Shown here piece after piece: positions 56,943 through 64,000 of a stretch of 64,000 nucleotides of DNA; positions within the stretch are counted from its first letter, which is position 1; each line of letters begins with the position of its first letter. The notes under the pieces are model-generated. The model made no database searches. It was not told where the DNA came from and saw nothing but the letters and a program-made list of their open reading frames with translations. Where the stretch lies: positions 496,001-560,000 of the forward strand of contig NZ_AP028136.1 of assembly GCF_030297555.1 (NCBI RefSeq). Direction: 5' to 3'. The stretch is from Polynucleobacter sp. HIN5 (GTDB taxonomy: Bacteria; Pseudomonadota; Gammaproteobacteria; Burkholderiales; Burkholderiaceae). The translations under genes and the position numbers were made by a program.

Positions 56943-58205
56943 ATGTGGAAGATTCCGATTGAACTGGAGATTGGCCTAAAGTACACGCGCTCGCGGCGTA
57001 GGAAGGCGGTTGGTCAGCGCGATGGGTTTCTATCCTTCATTTCTGGAATCTCCATGGCTGGGATCGCACTAGGGGTTGCAGCCCTAATTGTGGTGCTCTC
57101 AGTCATGAATGGATTTCAGAAGGAGGTGCGAGACCGCATGCTTTCCGTTCTCTCCCATATTGAAATTACCTCACCCAATGGCTTATCGGATTGGGAGCCA
57201 ATCGCCGAGACACTCGCAAAGCAAGCTCATGTTCTAGGGGTTGCCCCAATGGTGAGCTCGCAGGGTCTTCTCTCTCGAGCTGAATCGATGCGTGGGGTTG
57301 TTCTGCGGGGTGTTGATCCAGCCTTAGAGGGTCGAGTGTCCGATCTACCCAAGCAATTAATCGTGGGCTCAATCAGCGATCTGAAGCCCGGGCAATTTGG
57401 GGTTGTGCTTGGAACGCAGCTGGCAGGCACGCTTGGTGTACGAGTTGGTGATCGTGTAAACCTATTAGTTCCAGAAGGTGACCTAACTCCTGCAGGAATG
57501 ATGCCGCGAATGAGGGCTCTTCAGGTTGTTGGTATGGTGGATAGCGGCCATTATGAATACGATAGTACTTTGGCGGTAATGCACTGGAAAGATGCTGCTG
57601 CTTTATTGCGAATGACCGACCCGACTGGTTTGCGCGTCAAGGTCGATGACATGCAAAAGGCCCCTGAAATTGCGGTGCGCTTAGCGCAAGTCGTACCGCA
57701 AGCGCTTTGGGTCAGTGATTGGTCACGCTCAAATCGCAATTGGTTTGCTGCAGTTCAAACCGAGAAAAAAATGATGTTCATTATCTTGACCTTAATTATT
57801 GCGGTAGCGGCATTCAACTTAGTTTCCACTCTAGTCATGTCGGTGACGGATAAGCAGGCAGACATTGCAATTTTGCGAACTATGGGAGCGAGTGCTGGAC
57901 TGGTACAACGCATATTTTTAGTGCAAGGTTTGGCAATCGGCCTATTGGGCTCACTGCTTGGGGTGGCGTTTGGATTACTCATTGCTCTTAATATTGATGT
58001 GATCGTACCGTTTATCGAAACCCTCTTCCGAGTACAGTTCTTGCCCAGAGATATTTATTTCATTAGTCAGTTACCATCGGATGTACGTCTCGATGACGTG
58101 CTAAAGGTAGGAATCATGGCGTTTGTTCTATCGATTCTTGCAACGATTTACCCAAGCCGTAGGGCGGCACAGGTCAAACCAGCTGAGGCGCTGCGTTATG
58201 AGTAA
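56943..58205 (+). CDS. lolC: Lipoprotein-releasing ABC transporter permease LolC/E
   Basis: Inner-membrane subunit that releases mature lipoproteins from the inner membrane to LolA. The N-terminal helix (about residues 28-52, ISGISMAGIALGVAALIVVLS) is followed by a large periplasmic domain and three C-terminal spans (about 275-400), the MacB/FtsX-like layout. The C-terminus IYPSRRAAQVKPAEALRYE is typical. 420 residues from ATG 56943; GTG 56937 is possible. Only one permease gene is present, so it probably forms a homodimer as in LolF-type systems. lolD overlaps its end by eight bases. Confidence 0.92.
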   Translation: MWKIPIELEIGLKYTRSRRRKAVGQRDGFLSFISGISMAGIALGVAALIVVLSVMNGFQKEVRDRMLSVLSHIEITSPNGLSDWEPIAETLAKQAHVLGVAPMVSSQGLLSRAESMRGVVLRGVDPALEGRVSDLPKQLIVGSISDLKPGQFGVVLGTQLAGTLGVRVGDRVNLLVPEGDLTPAGMMPRMRALQVVGMVDSGHYEYDSTLAVMHWKDAAALLRMTDPTGLRVKVDDMQKAPEIAVRLAQVVPQALWVSDWSRSNRNWFAAVQTEKKMMFIILTLIIAVAAFNLVSTLVMSVTDKQADIAILRTMGASAGLVQRIFLVQGLAIGLLGSLLGVAFGLLIALNIDVIVPFIETLFRVQFLPRDIYFISQLPSDVRLDDVLKVGIMAFVLSILATIYPSRRAAQVKPAEALRYE

Positions 58206-58884
58206 GCCAGTACTAAAAGCGTCTCAGCTTGCTAAAACCTATGGAACAGGTGTGAATGCAGTAGAGGTGCTTAAATCGGTTGACTTGGAGTTAAGCCCAG
58301 CCGAGAAGGTGGCCATTGTCGGATCATCGGGATCTGGTAAGAGCACCTTACTTCACCTTTTGGGGGGATTGGATACAGCCAGTGCTGGTGAGGTGGAATT
58401 GGCCGGTCAATTACTCAATCGGATGAGCCCGAAGGAGCTTGATCGAATTCGCAATCAACATCTAGGCTTTGTATATCAGTTTCATCATCTGCTTGACGAA
58501 TTAACAGCACTTGAGAATGTGGCCTTACCTTTGCGCATTAGAGGTTTGAGTCAGGAAGAGGCAGAAGCGCCAGCAAGGATCCTATTGGATGCAGTTAGCT
58601 TAGGAAAGCGTCTGCATCATACCCCGGCGGAGTTATCGGGAGGTGAGCGTCAACGGGTTGCCGTGGCGCGTGCTTTGGTTGGAAAACCGGATTGTGTATT
58701 GGCCGACGAGCCAACCGGTAACTTGGATACTGAGACTGCTGATCGGGTATTCGATTTAATGCTCGATATTGCCAAAGAGCAGGGCACCGGATTTTTGATT
58801 GTGACCCATGATCCCGTTCGGGCCAAACGGTGTGATCGTATTTTGCGTTTGACCCGCGGTGTACTCGAGCCATTTAGGGAATAG
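58198..58884 (+). CDS. lolD: Lipoprotein-releasing ABC transporter ATP-binding protein LolD
   Basis: ATPase of the Lol export system. Walker A is GSSGSGKST (near residue 41), the signature LSGGERQRVAVARAL (near 146), Walker B CVLADEPTGNLD. 228 residues from ATG 58198, which overlaps the lolC stop (ATGAGTAA). The open frame back to 58123 is inside lolC and not ABC-like. Confidence 0.94.
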   Translation: MSKPVLKASQLAKTYGTGVNAVEVLKSVDLELSPAEKVAIVGSSGSGKSTLLHLLGGLDTASAGEVELAGQLLNRMSPKELDRIRNQHLGFVYQFHHLLDELTALENVALPLRIRGLSQEEAEAPARILLDAVSLGKRLHHTPAELSGGERQRVAVARALVGKPDCVLADEPTGNLDTETADRVFDLMLDIAKEQGTGFLIVTHDPVRAKRCDRILRLTRGVLEPFRE

Positions 58885-58890
58885 TGATCG

Positions 58891-59703
58891 ATGTGGCTTG
58901 ATACCCATTGCCACCTCGATGCCCCAGAATTTTTGAGTGATATCGGGAGTATCGTAGAGCGTGCAAAATGCGCTGGCGTAGTAGGCCTCTTATTACCTGC
59001 GGTTCGAGCTCAGGATTTTGAGAGCGTTCGAGAACTTACCCATCGGTTCAAGCATGAGATTCCATATTTGGTCTACACCCTAGGCATTCATCCCCTGTAT
59101 ACCGATCGTGCTAGCGAACGTGATCTAAAAACCTTAGAGACTGCAGTAGTCAATGCTAAAAATGATCCTCACTTTGTGGGTATTGGTGAAATTGGTCTAG
59201 ATTATTTTGTGGCAGAGTTGGATCCACATCGACAAGCATTCTTTTTTCATGCGCAACTGGACCTAGCCCAACACCATCAACTTCCGGTGATTTTGCATGT
59301 CCGTCGTTCGCAAGATATGATTTTGAAGGCTCTTCGCCAACGAAATTTAAGTGGCGGCATTGCCCATGCATTTAATGGCAGTTTTCAGCAGGCCCACCAA
59401 TTTATTGAGCTGGGATTTAAATTGGGGTTTGGGGGTGCTGCGACCTATGAGCGAGCTCTACAAATTCGTAGGCTCATTCAAGAGCTACCGATCGATGCTA
59501 TTGTGACCGAGACCGATTCGCCAGATATTCCACCGGCATGGTTGCGCTCTGAACAAGAGCGACGCAATGAGCCAGCATTTTTACCTCGTATTGCCCATGT
59601 CTTGGCAGAAATCCGTGGCGTGCAGCCAAACTCTCTTTCAGAAGCTGTCATTCACAATATGAGTCAGGCCCTACCGCGTTGGGGCCAACTTCTGAACCAA
59701 TAA
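58891..59703 (+). CDS. tatD: TatD-family metal-dependent hydrolase
   Basis: TIM-barrel metal-dependent DNase/hydrolase (YcfH/TatD group). Metal ligands are in DTHCHLD (residues 4-10), GIGEIGLDYF (near 96), VILHVRRSQD and TETDSPDIPP (near 209). 270 residues. Substrate in vivo is uncertain; TatD proteins have DNA 3'-exonuclease activity. Six bases after lolD, two before comEC. Confidence 0.9.
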   Translation: MWLDTHCHLDAPEFLSDIGSIVERAKCAGVVGLLLPAVRAQDFESVRELTHRFKHEIPYLVYTLGIHPLYTDRASERDLKTLETAVVNAKNDPHFVGIGEIGLDYFVAELDPHRQAFFFHAQLDLAQHHQLPVILHVRRSQDMILKALRQRNLSGGIAHAFNGSFQQAHQFIELGFKLGFGGAATYERALQIRRLIQELPIDAIVTETDSPDIPPAWLRSEQERRNEPAFLPRIAHVLAEIRGVQPNSLSEAVIHNMSQALPRWGQLLNQ

Positions 59704-59704
59704 C

Positions 59705-62155
59705 GTGCTACGCATCGCAATTACGGCATGGATTGCCGGAGGGACAGCTTTTCTCTTTTTACCCAAATTGCCGAATCATGGCCTGGAAGTAAGCGTTCTT
59801 TCCGGAATCTTTTTGCTGATCATTAGCTATTATTTACTTAATCGTAATCGCATTCTCTCGCCCCTCGCAGTTTCACTGGCCTTGGCATTATTGGGATGGG
59901 GCTATCACTTTCATTATGCAAAGGAGAGACTTGCATCGCCCTTACCAATTTTTCTTGAAGATCAGGAGTTAACGATTCGGGGATATGTCGATCAACTACC
60001 TAGTGGTGATCATCAACATCAGCGCTTTGCCTTTGAGGTAGTTGACTGGAATGATGTTCAATCTGAGTCCTTGCCAAGAAAAATCTACTTAAGTTGGAGT
60101 GGGGTGTGGCAAAAAAATCGTTTGATTCCAGAGATTGCTCCGGGTGAAGAGTGGCAATTTGTTGTCAAACTTAAAAGACCGCACACCTTAATGAATGAGC
60201 ATGGCTTTGATTTTGAACGATGGATGTTTCATCAAGGCTTTGGAGCGCATGGCTCGGTTAGGTCAGGTAAGCGAATTCAAGAATCTCAATGGATTTCATT
60301 AAAAACAGCCGTCGAGTATCAACGTTGGCGACTTCGCAATAAGATCAAAGCGGCTCTAGAGCCCTCTGCACCTTATGTTGGGGTATTAATTGCCTTGGTG
60401 ATTGGCGATCAAAATGCCATCGCGCAATCCGATTGGCGGGTATTTAATGCTACTGGTGTCGGGCATTTAATTTCGATATCGGGTTTACATGTCACGATGC
60501 TTTCTGGATTAGGTGCGATGCTGGGGGCTTGGATATGGCGTCGTCGTGAATGGCCGCTCATCATTCCTGTTCAAAAAGTTGCAGCTGCCACTGGGTTGTT
60601 GACTGCGTTTTTATACGCCTGGTTAGCTGGATTTCAAATACCAGCTCAACGAACACTCTACATGGTTGGGATCGTGGCTTTTGCGCTCTGGACTTCCCGA
60701 ATCCCACGCGCCTTTGATATTTGGTGGATTGCCCTCTTTTTGGTTCTGGTAATTGATCCTATGGCTCCTTACACCCCAGGATTCTGGTTGTCGTTTGGCG
60801 CGGTAGCCATTATTTTGTATGGCATGGGCTCCTCATCAAGTCTCATTGGTATCCCGAATGGGAGTGAGTGGGAACGCAGTCGACTCGAACAACTCAAACA
60901 AGCCTTTTTTGAATCTTGCCGCTTGCAATGGATTGTGACCATTGCGTTGATACCGTGCACTTTATATTGGTTTTACCAGGTATCCATCGTGTCGCCATTC
61001 GCCAATGCAATAGCAATCCCGGTGATTAGTTTTATTGTGACCCCCTTAGCGATTGCTGGCGCGATTCTTCCCGAATGGTTTGCACCAATCCTTCTCCAGC
61101 TTGCGCATGGAGCAATGGAGTGGACCGCAAAATACCTGAATTGGCTAGCAAAATTTGATTGGGCAGTCCATTGGTCCCACCAACCGACCCTATGGGCTAT
61201 AGCTTTATCGACTGTGGGGATCTATTGGCATATTCGTCCGGGTCCGATGGCAAGTCATCTGATGAGTCGGATTGTGGGACTTGCACTTTGCGCCCCATTA
61301 TTTTGGCAAGCGGCCCACACGATCAATCATGGTCAATTTAGGGCCTATGTATTTGATATTGGGCAGGGCACCGCAGTCCTCATTGAGACAAAATCGCATC
61401 GGCTCTTATATGATGCTGGCCCACTTTCCGGAAAAAATGACAATGCTGGGGAGCGGTTATTGCTACCGTACTTTCGTGGAGAGGGGATTGATCGACTAGA
61501 TCGATTAGTCATTAGCCATAAAGACTTAGATCACATTGCTGGCGCCAGCACACTAATGAAGAGCCTAAAGATCCAATCATTTTTGGGTACGATGCCAGAA
61601 CATCATCCATTAATGAATGACCTCAAACAATCATCCATACCAGCACTGCCATGTCAGTTTGGTCAAGAATGGCAATGGGATGGTGTGGACTTTAAAGTCT
61701 GGCATCCGTCTGAGGAAGTAAGCTTTAAAGCAGATACGCACCGAGGAAAGCCTAATGAAAATAGTTGTGTGCTGGAGATCCGCAATTCCCACACAAGTTT
61801 TTGGTTAACAGGCGACATTGAAAAACGAGGAGAGCATGAGCACGCTCGGCGTCTAGAGGATGTGGGTTACCAAAAGCCCAAGAGGGTGGTGGTCATGGTC
61901 CCACATCACGGTAGCAAAACATCATCATCACAGATATGGCTAGATGCCATCCAGCCAACCGCGGCGTTTTCTCAGCACGGATACCGAAATCGGTATGGTC
62001 ATCCACATAGCGTTGTGAAGGAACGGTATCGAGACAATCAAATTCCGTTTCTTGAAACCACGCATACTGGCGCACAGCATTGGCGCACCACTACTGACGA
62101 CCTTACCGTTGAGTTCCTAAGACCCAAGCAAAAGCGATTGTGGCATCACGAATAG
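59705..62155 (+). CDS. comEC: ComEC/Rec2 DNA-uptake channel protein
   Basis: Inner-membrane channel for single-stranded DNA uptake in natural transformation. Order: N-terminal membrane spans and a DUF4131/OB region (residues 1-190), a ComEC competence domain with multiple spans (about 220-520, including HLISISGLHVTMLSGLGA), and a C-terminal metallo-beta-lactamase domain (about 545-800) with ISHKDLDHIAG and PHHGSKTSSS metal motifs. 816 residues, complete. GTG start two bases after tatD. It is the last gene before the tRNA-fMet fragment. Confidence 0.92.
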   Translation: MLRIAITAWIAGGTAFLFLPKLPNHGLEVSVLSGIFLLIISYYLLNRNRILSPLAVSLALALLGWGYHFHYAKERLASPLPIFLEDQELTIRGYVDQLPSGDHQHQRFAFEVVDWNDVQSESLPRKIYLSWSGVWQKNRLIPEIAPGEEWQFVVKLKRPHTLMNEHGFDFERWMFHQGFGAHGSVRSGKRIQESQWISLKTAVEYQRWRLRNKIKAALEPSAPYVGVLIALVIGDQNAIAQSDWRVFNATGVGHLISISGLHVTMLSGLGAMLGAWIWRRREWPLIIPVQKVAAATGLLTAFLYAWLAGFQIPAQRTLYMVGIVAFALWTSRIPRAFDIWWIALFLVLVIDPMAPYTPGFWLSFGAVAIILYGMGSSSSLIGIPNGSEWERSRLEQLKQAFFESCRLQWIVTIALIPCTLYWFYQVSIVSPFANAIAIPVISFIVTPLAIAGAILPEWFAPILLQLAHGAMEWTAKYLNWLAKFDWAVHWSHQPTLWAIALSTVGIYWHIRPGPMASHLMSRIVGLALCAPLFWQAAHTINHGQFRAYVFDIGQGTAVLIETKSHRLLYDAGPLSGKNDNAGERLLLPYFRGEGIDRLDRLVISHKDLDHIAGASTLMKSLKIQSFLGTMPEHHPLMNDLKQSSIPALPCQFGQEWQWDGVDFKVWHPSEEVSFKADTHRGKPNENSCVLEIRNSHTSFWLTGDIEKRGEHEHARRLEDVGYQKPKRVVVMVPHHGSKTSSSQIWLDAIQPTAAFSQHGYRNRYGHPHSVVKERYRDNQIPFLETTHTGAQHWRTTTDDLTVEFLRPKQKRLWHHE

Positions 62156-62210
62156 TCAACAAGAATGAATACCTAAAAATAGATATTTTGATTGGAAAAA
62201 CTTGAGAGAC

Positions 62211-62255
62211 TGGTTGCGGGGATAGGATTTGAACCTATGACCTTCGGGTTATGAG
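62211..62255 (-). pseudogene. 3' fragment of initiator tRNA-fMet (attachment-site remnant)
   Basis: Exactly 45 nt corresponding to tRNA positions 32-76: anticodon loop CTCATAA with anticodon CAT, anticodon stem 3' strand CCCGA, T-arm ATAGG-TTCAAAT-CCTAT, acceptor 3' strand CCCCGCA, then ACCA. The CCC run in the anticodon stem and the match to E. coli fMet (CTCATAACCCGAAGGTC) identify the initiator type. The 5' half is absent on the upstream side, where sequence diverges right at position 32. This is the typical residue of integration by a tRNA-targeting integrase. Confidence 0.88.
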
Positions 62256-62270
62256 TGCGTAAATCCCGAA
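62243..62270. other. Candidate attachment-site core
   Basis: TTCGGG (62243-62248) and CCCGAA (62265-62270) form an inverted repeat around 16 bases that include the anticodon. One arm is the tRNA anticodon stem, the other lies on the island side. Such imperfect inverted repeats around a crossover region are what tyrosine recombinases bind. Inferred from arrangement. Confidence 0.55.
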
Positions 62271-62323
62271 TGACATAGGTATAAACTCCTTTTAAATATT
62301 GGCTTACAGGTCGGTAGTCTAAA

Positions 62324-62347
62324 TACCATCAAACTTACCATCAAACT
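62324..62347. repeat. Perfect tandem 12-bp repeat, candidate integrase arm sites
   Basis: Two adjacent copies of TACCATCAAACT, 69 bases from the end of the tRNA fragment. Short direct repeats next to a tRNA-borne core site commonly are arm-type binding sites for integrase or excisionase. The stretch 62156-62388 otherwise holds no gene. Confidence 0.6.
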
Positions 62348-62388
62348 AAGAAGCTGTCCAATACCCATTTTTTTAGCCAAAATGACGG

Positions 62389-63801
62389 TTAATATTCCGC
62401 ATGAATTCTGAAGGAGAGAATATTTACGGGTCCACGAGCAGCGTTATATGCTGGATTTTGAATGTGCTGTAAGTTCACGCCAGCCAAGACCCTTTTGATA
62501 ACTGTGGCGTTATAGTAAATCTCAGCTATTTGCTCAGGTTTATAGGTAATTGTTTGTCCTGGTCCTGCGTAGTCGCCGATGAAAAATGACACCCCACCAG
62601 CCTTTAGATATTGTTGACGAGCGTTTGATAATCCATTACGCATTAAAGATATTCCGAGGGTATCCGCTGGTCTAGACCACGAATTACCATTAATTCCAGC
62701 ACCAATAGAGATGGAATTATCAGCCTCAGCAAACGCCATTGTCTCCGTTTGTCCGTCGGATTTAAATATACGCATATAAACACCAGCATCATTGGTAATC
62801 GCTTGTTCAGCATTAAGACCAAAACCTGTCTTAAATTGTTCATTAGTACGAACATTGTTAATAGCTTGAGTACCTTGAGCGTTATTTTGAATAACGTAAT
62901 TTGTCGCATCAGCAAAGCGAGCCAGTACCATTTTGTTACGATACGCTAAGACGCTAACTTTCCCAGGTAAATTGCTAATTGAATGTCCGCGCTCTACTTC
63001 AATTTGATCGCCGTAGTGCTTCATGATGTTCCAGTCGATCGGTAAACCATTTGGATCTCTCGGTGTCGTCATTCGTGACGCACGTAAAACCCAGTTTTCC
63101 AAATACCATTCCCCAGCTAAACCCCAACCGTAGCCTCTACTATCCGCAGCGTAGTCATAAGCAAGATAAGTTAAATTACCCCAGTTCATAAACTGCGTTC
63201 TCGGATCTTTAGCGTATCGACTATCGTCAAAAATATCCAAAGCAGAAAATTGACCAGCAGTTATAACAACACGATTAGTACTTACCGTTTGCGCAATTTG
63301 ATTCGCCTCATCTTCAAGGTAAATTTTTTCACCATCTTGATTAAAGGTTGATCGTAAAAAAGCCCGAGCGGAATAAAACTTCGCTTGTGACCCTGTGGCT
63401 TTATTTGCTTCACCGTTACTCAACCCACCCAAACCCACCAAGCCTGAAAATGGTACGCCTGAGATCACCTCCGGGTTGAAGTAAACATCAGTGTTTGGAG
63501 CTATTCTGGCGCCTAAAAATAGCGTTCCAGACCATGTATAACTTAGCGAGTGATTACTTTTTAGGCTATTCGGACCGCTATATTGCGCATTAAAGTTTGG
63601 ATAGCGTTGGTTGATGTAGGTTGTTTGACCGTGTACGTTGACTGGAAATCCAAAGATTTCATACTCCGTGGGTATTAGTTTTTGTCCCGCTGTTTCTTTT
63701 GGTGCTTCGTACGTTGCTGGCTCGGGACGATAACTCTCAACCCTTTGAGCAAAAACAGGTAGACAGGTAAACAACAGGAGAGCTATTACTAAAAGACGCA
63801 T
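62389..63801 (-). CDS. OprB-family carbohydrate-selective porin
   Basis: 470-residue outer-membrane protein with a signal peptide (LVIALLLFTCLPVFA, cleavage near residue 19). The mature part reads as alternating beta strands with family blocks VHGQTTYINQRYPNFNAQYSG and ARIAPNTDVYFNPE near the start, DDSRYAKDPRTQFMNWG in the middle and a C-terminal strand ending in an aromatic residue (FRIHAEY). It should let sugars or other small solutes pass; the substrate cannot be told. It lies on the island side of the att site and appears AT-richer than comEC. Confidence 0.85.
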   Translation of the reverse strand: MRLLVIALLLFTCLPVFAQRVESYRPEPATYEAPKETAGQKLIPTEYEIFGFPVNVHGQTTYINQRYPNFNAQYSGPNSLKSNHSLSYTWSGTLFLGARIAPNTDVYFNPEVISGVPFSGLVGLGGLSNGEANKATGSQAKFYSARAFLRSTFNQDGEKIYLEDEANQIAQTVSTNRVVITAGQFSALDIFDDSRYAKDPRTQFMNWGNLTYLAYDYAADSRGYGWGLAGEWYLENWVLRASRMTTPRDPNGLPIDWNIMKHYGDQIEVERGHSISNLPGKVSVLAYRNKMVLARFADATNYVIQNNAQGTQAINNVRTNEQFKTGFGLNAEQAITNDAGVYMRIFKSDGQTETMAFAEADNSISIGAGINGNSWSRPADTLGISLMRNGLSNARQQYLKAGGVSFFIGDYAGPGQTITYKPEQIAEIYYNATVIKRVLAGVNLQHIQNPAYNAARGPVNILSFRIHAEY

Positions 63802-63852
63802 AAATCGTTTATTTGATAATCCGCCACATTATGATGTTTTCATTACGGTTTC

Positions 63853-64000
63853 ATGTATTTGTTTGTACTTTTGTCTGCGGTAGTGTGTTGTTTGGTGGAT
63901 GGTGATGAGCCGAGGTACGTCAAAATAGAGCTAAAATACCCGAAGGTTTTACCGAAAAAAGTCCAACAAAAGACTGGGCTAGAGTCAAGGATTACGCTAC
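63853..64000 (+). other. Open frame running off the right edge, unassigned
   Basis: From ATG 63853 a frame stays open to the window end (49 codons) with a hydrophobic start MYLFVLLSAVVCCLVDG like a signal or membrane segment. A second frame is also open from a stop at about 63899 and contains EGFTEKSPTKDWARVKDYA, which looks more protein-like but has no start codon. Only one can be real, or the region is a remnant. No ribosome site in either case. Confidence 0.25.

Noticed and set aside
62211..62347. Intact tRNA-fMet interrupted by an intron
   Set aside because: No 5' half (acceptor or D-arm) occurs within the following sequence on the minus strand, so it is a fragment.
1..64000. CRISPR arrays, insertion sequences, restriction or toxin-antitoxin systems
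   Set aside because: No spaced repeat arrays, transposase, Cas, restriction or convincing toxin-antitoxin pair was seen; the lone GIY-YIG and HNH proteins are common chromosomal families and not evidence for a defence system.

Overview
The window reads as ordinary chromosome of a small-genome betaproteobacterium of the Burkholderiales, most like Polynucleobacter. This rests on gene content and order, protein similarity recognised by eye and moderate base composition; it is an inference, not a database match. About 64 protein genes, two intact tRNAs, one tRNA fragment and one candidate structured RNA fill nearly all of it. No stretch longer than about 300 bases lacks a gene.

Layout. 1-5289 (+): tail of lepB, then rnc, era, recO, pdxJ, acpS and nagZ, packed with 1-4 base joints as one operon. 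5286-6969 (-): earP and efp, the arginine-rhamnosylation enzyme and its elongation factor P target. 6968-9735 (+): uvrC, pgsA, tRNA-Gly and tRNA-Cys, the same order as in Escherichia coli. 9817-12027: a lipoprotein, lexA (-) and a divergent asparaginase, with an SOS box between the last two. 12130-15077 (+): rpsF, priB, rpsR, rplI, dnaB (ribosome and replication). 15074-17940 (-): NlpC/P60 lipoprotein, PIN-PhoH ATPase, a structured RNA candidate with an intrinsic terminator, and bcp. 17962-25122 (-): an Ara4N lipid A operon in which the two ArnA activities are separate genes. 25207-31220 (+): alaA, hom, thrC, then molybdopterin genes moeA, moaD, moaE. 31560-35451 (+): clpB behind a sigma-32 promoter and an MFS exporter. 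35444-43428: a secreted hydrolase, aceA, a HIT protein, then on the minus strand a methyltransferase, a DUF1841 protein, nth, an RsxB-like ferredoxin, intracellular PHA depolymerase and an aromatic/aspartate aminotransferase. 43550-51548 (+): uvrB and the full ISC iron-sulfur operon (iscR-iscS-iscU-iscA-hscB-hscA-fdx) plus an HNH protein. 51551-56874 (-): lysS, prfB with its programmed frameshift, recJ and a conserved uncharacterised protein. 56943-62155 (+): lolC, lolD, tatD, comEC.

At 62211-62255 the core chromosome ends in a 45-nt 3' fragment of initiator tRNA-fMet (tRNA positions 32-76), followed by a perfect tandem 12-bp repeat. This looks like the attachment-site end of an integrated element that continues past the right edge and carries an OprB-type porin near its border.

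Cross-cutting signals. (i) At least eleven genes have a -10-like hexamer ending 6 or 7 bases before the start codon and no Shine-Dalgarno sequence, which suggests widespread leaderless mRNA. (ii) Six convergent gene pairs overlap tail to tail by 4-9 bases, four of them through a shared 4-base double stop. (iii) uvrC and earP are divergent with start codons that overlap by two bases. I found no CRISPR array, insertion sequence or clearly novel multi-gene system. The most promising leads are the island boundary, the leaderless-start pattern and the RNA candidate between bcp and phoH.
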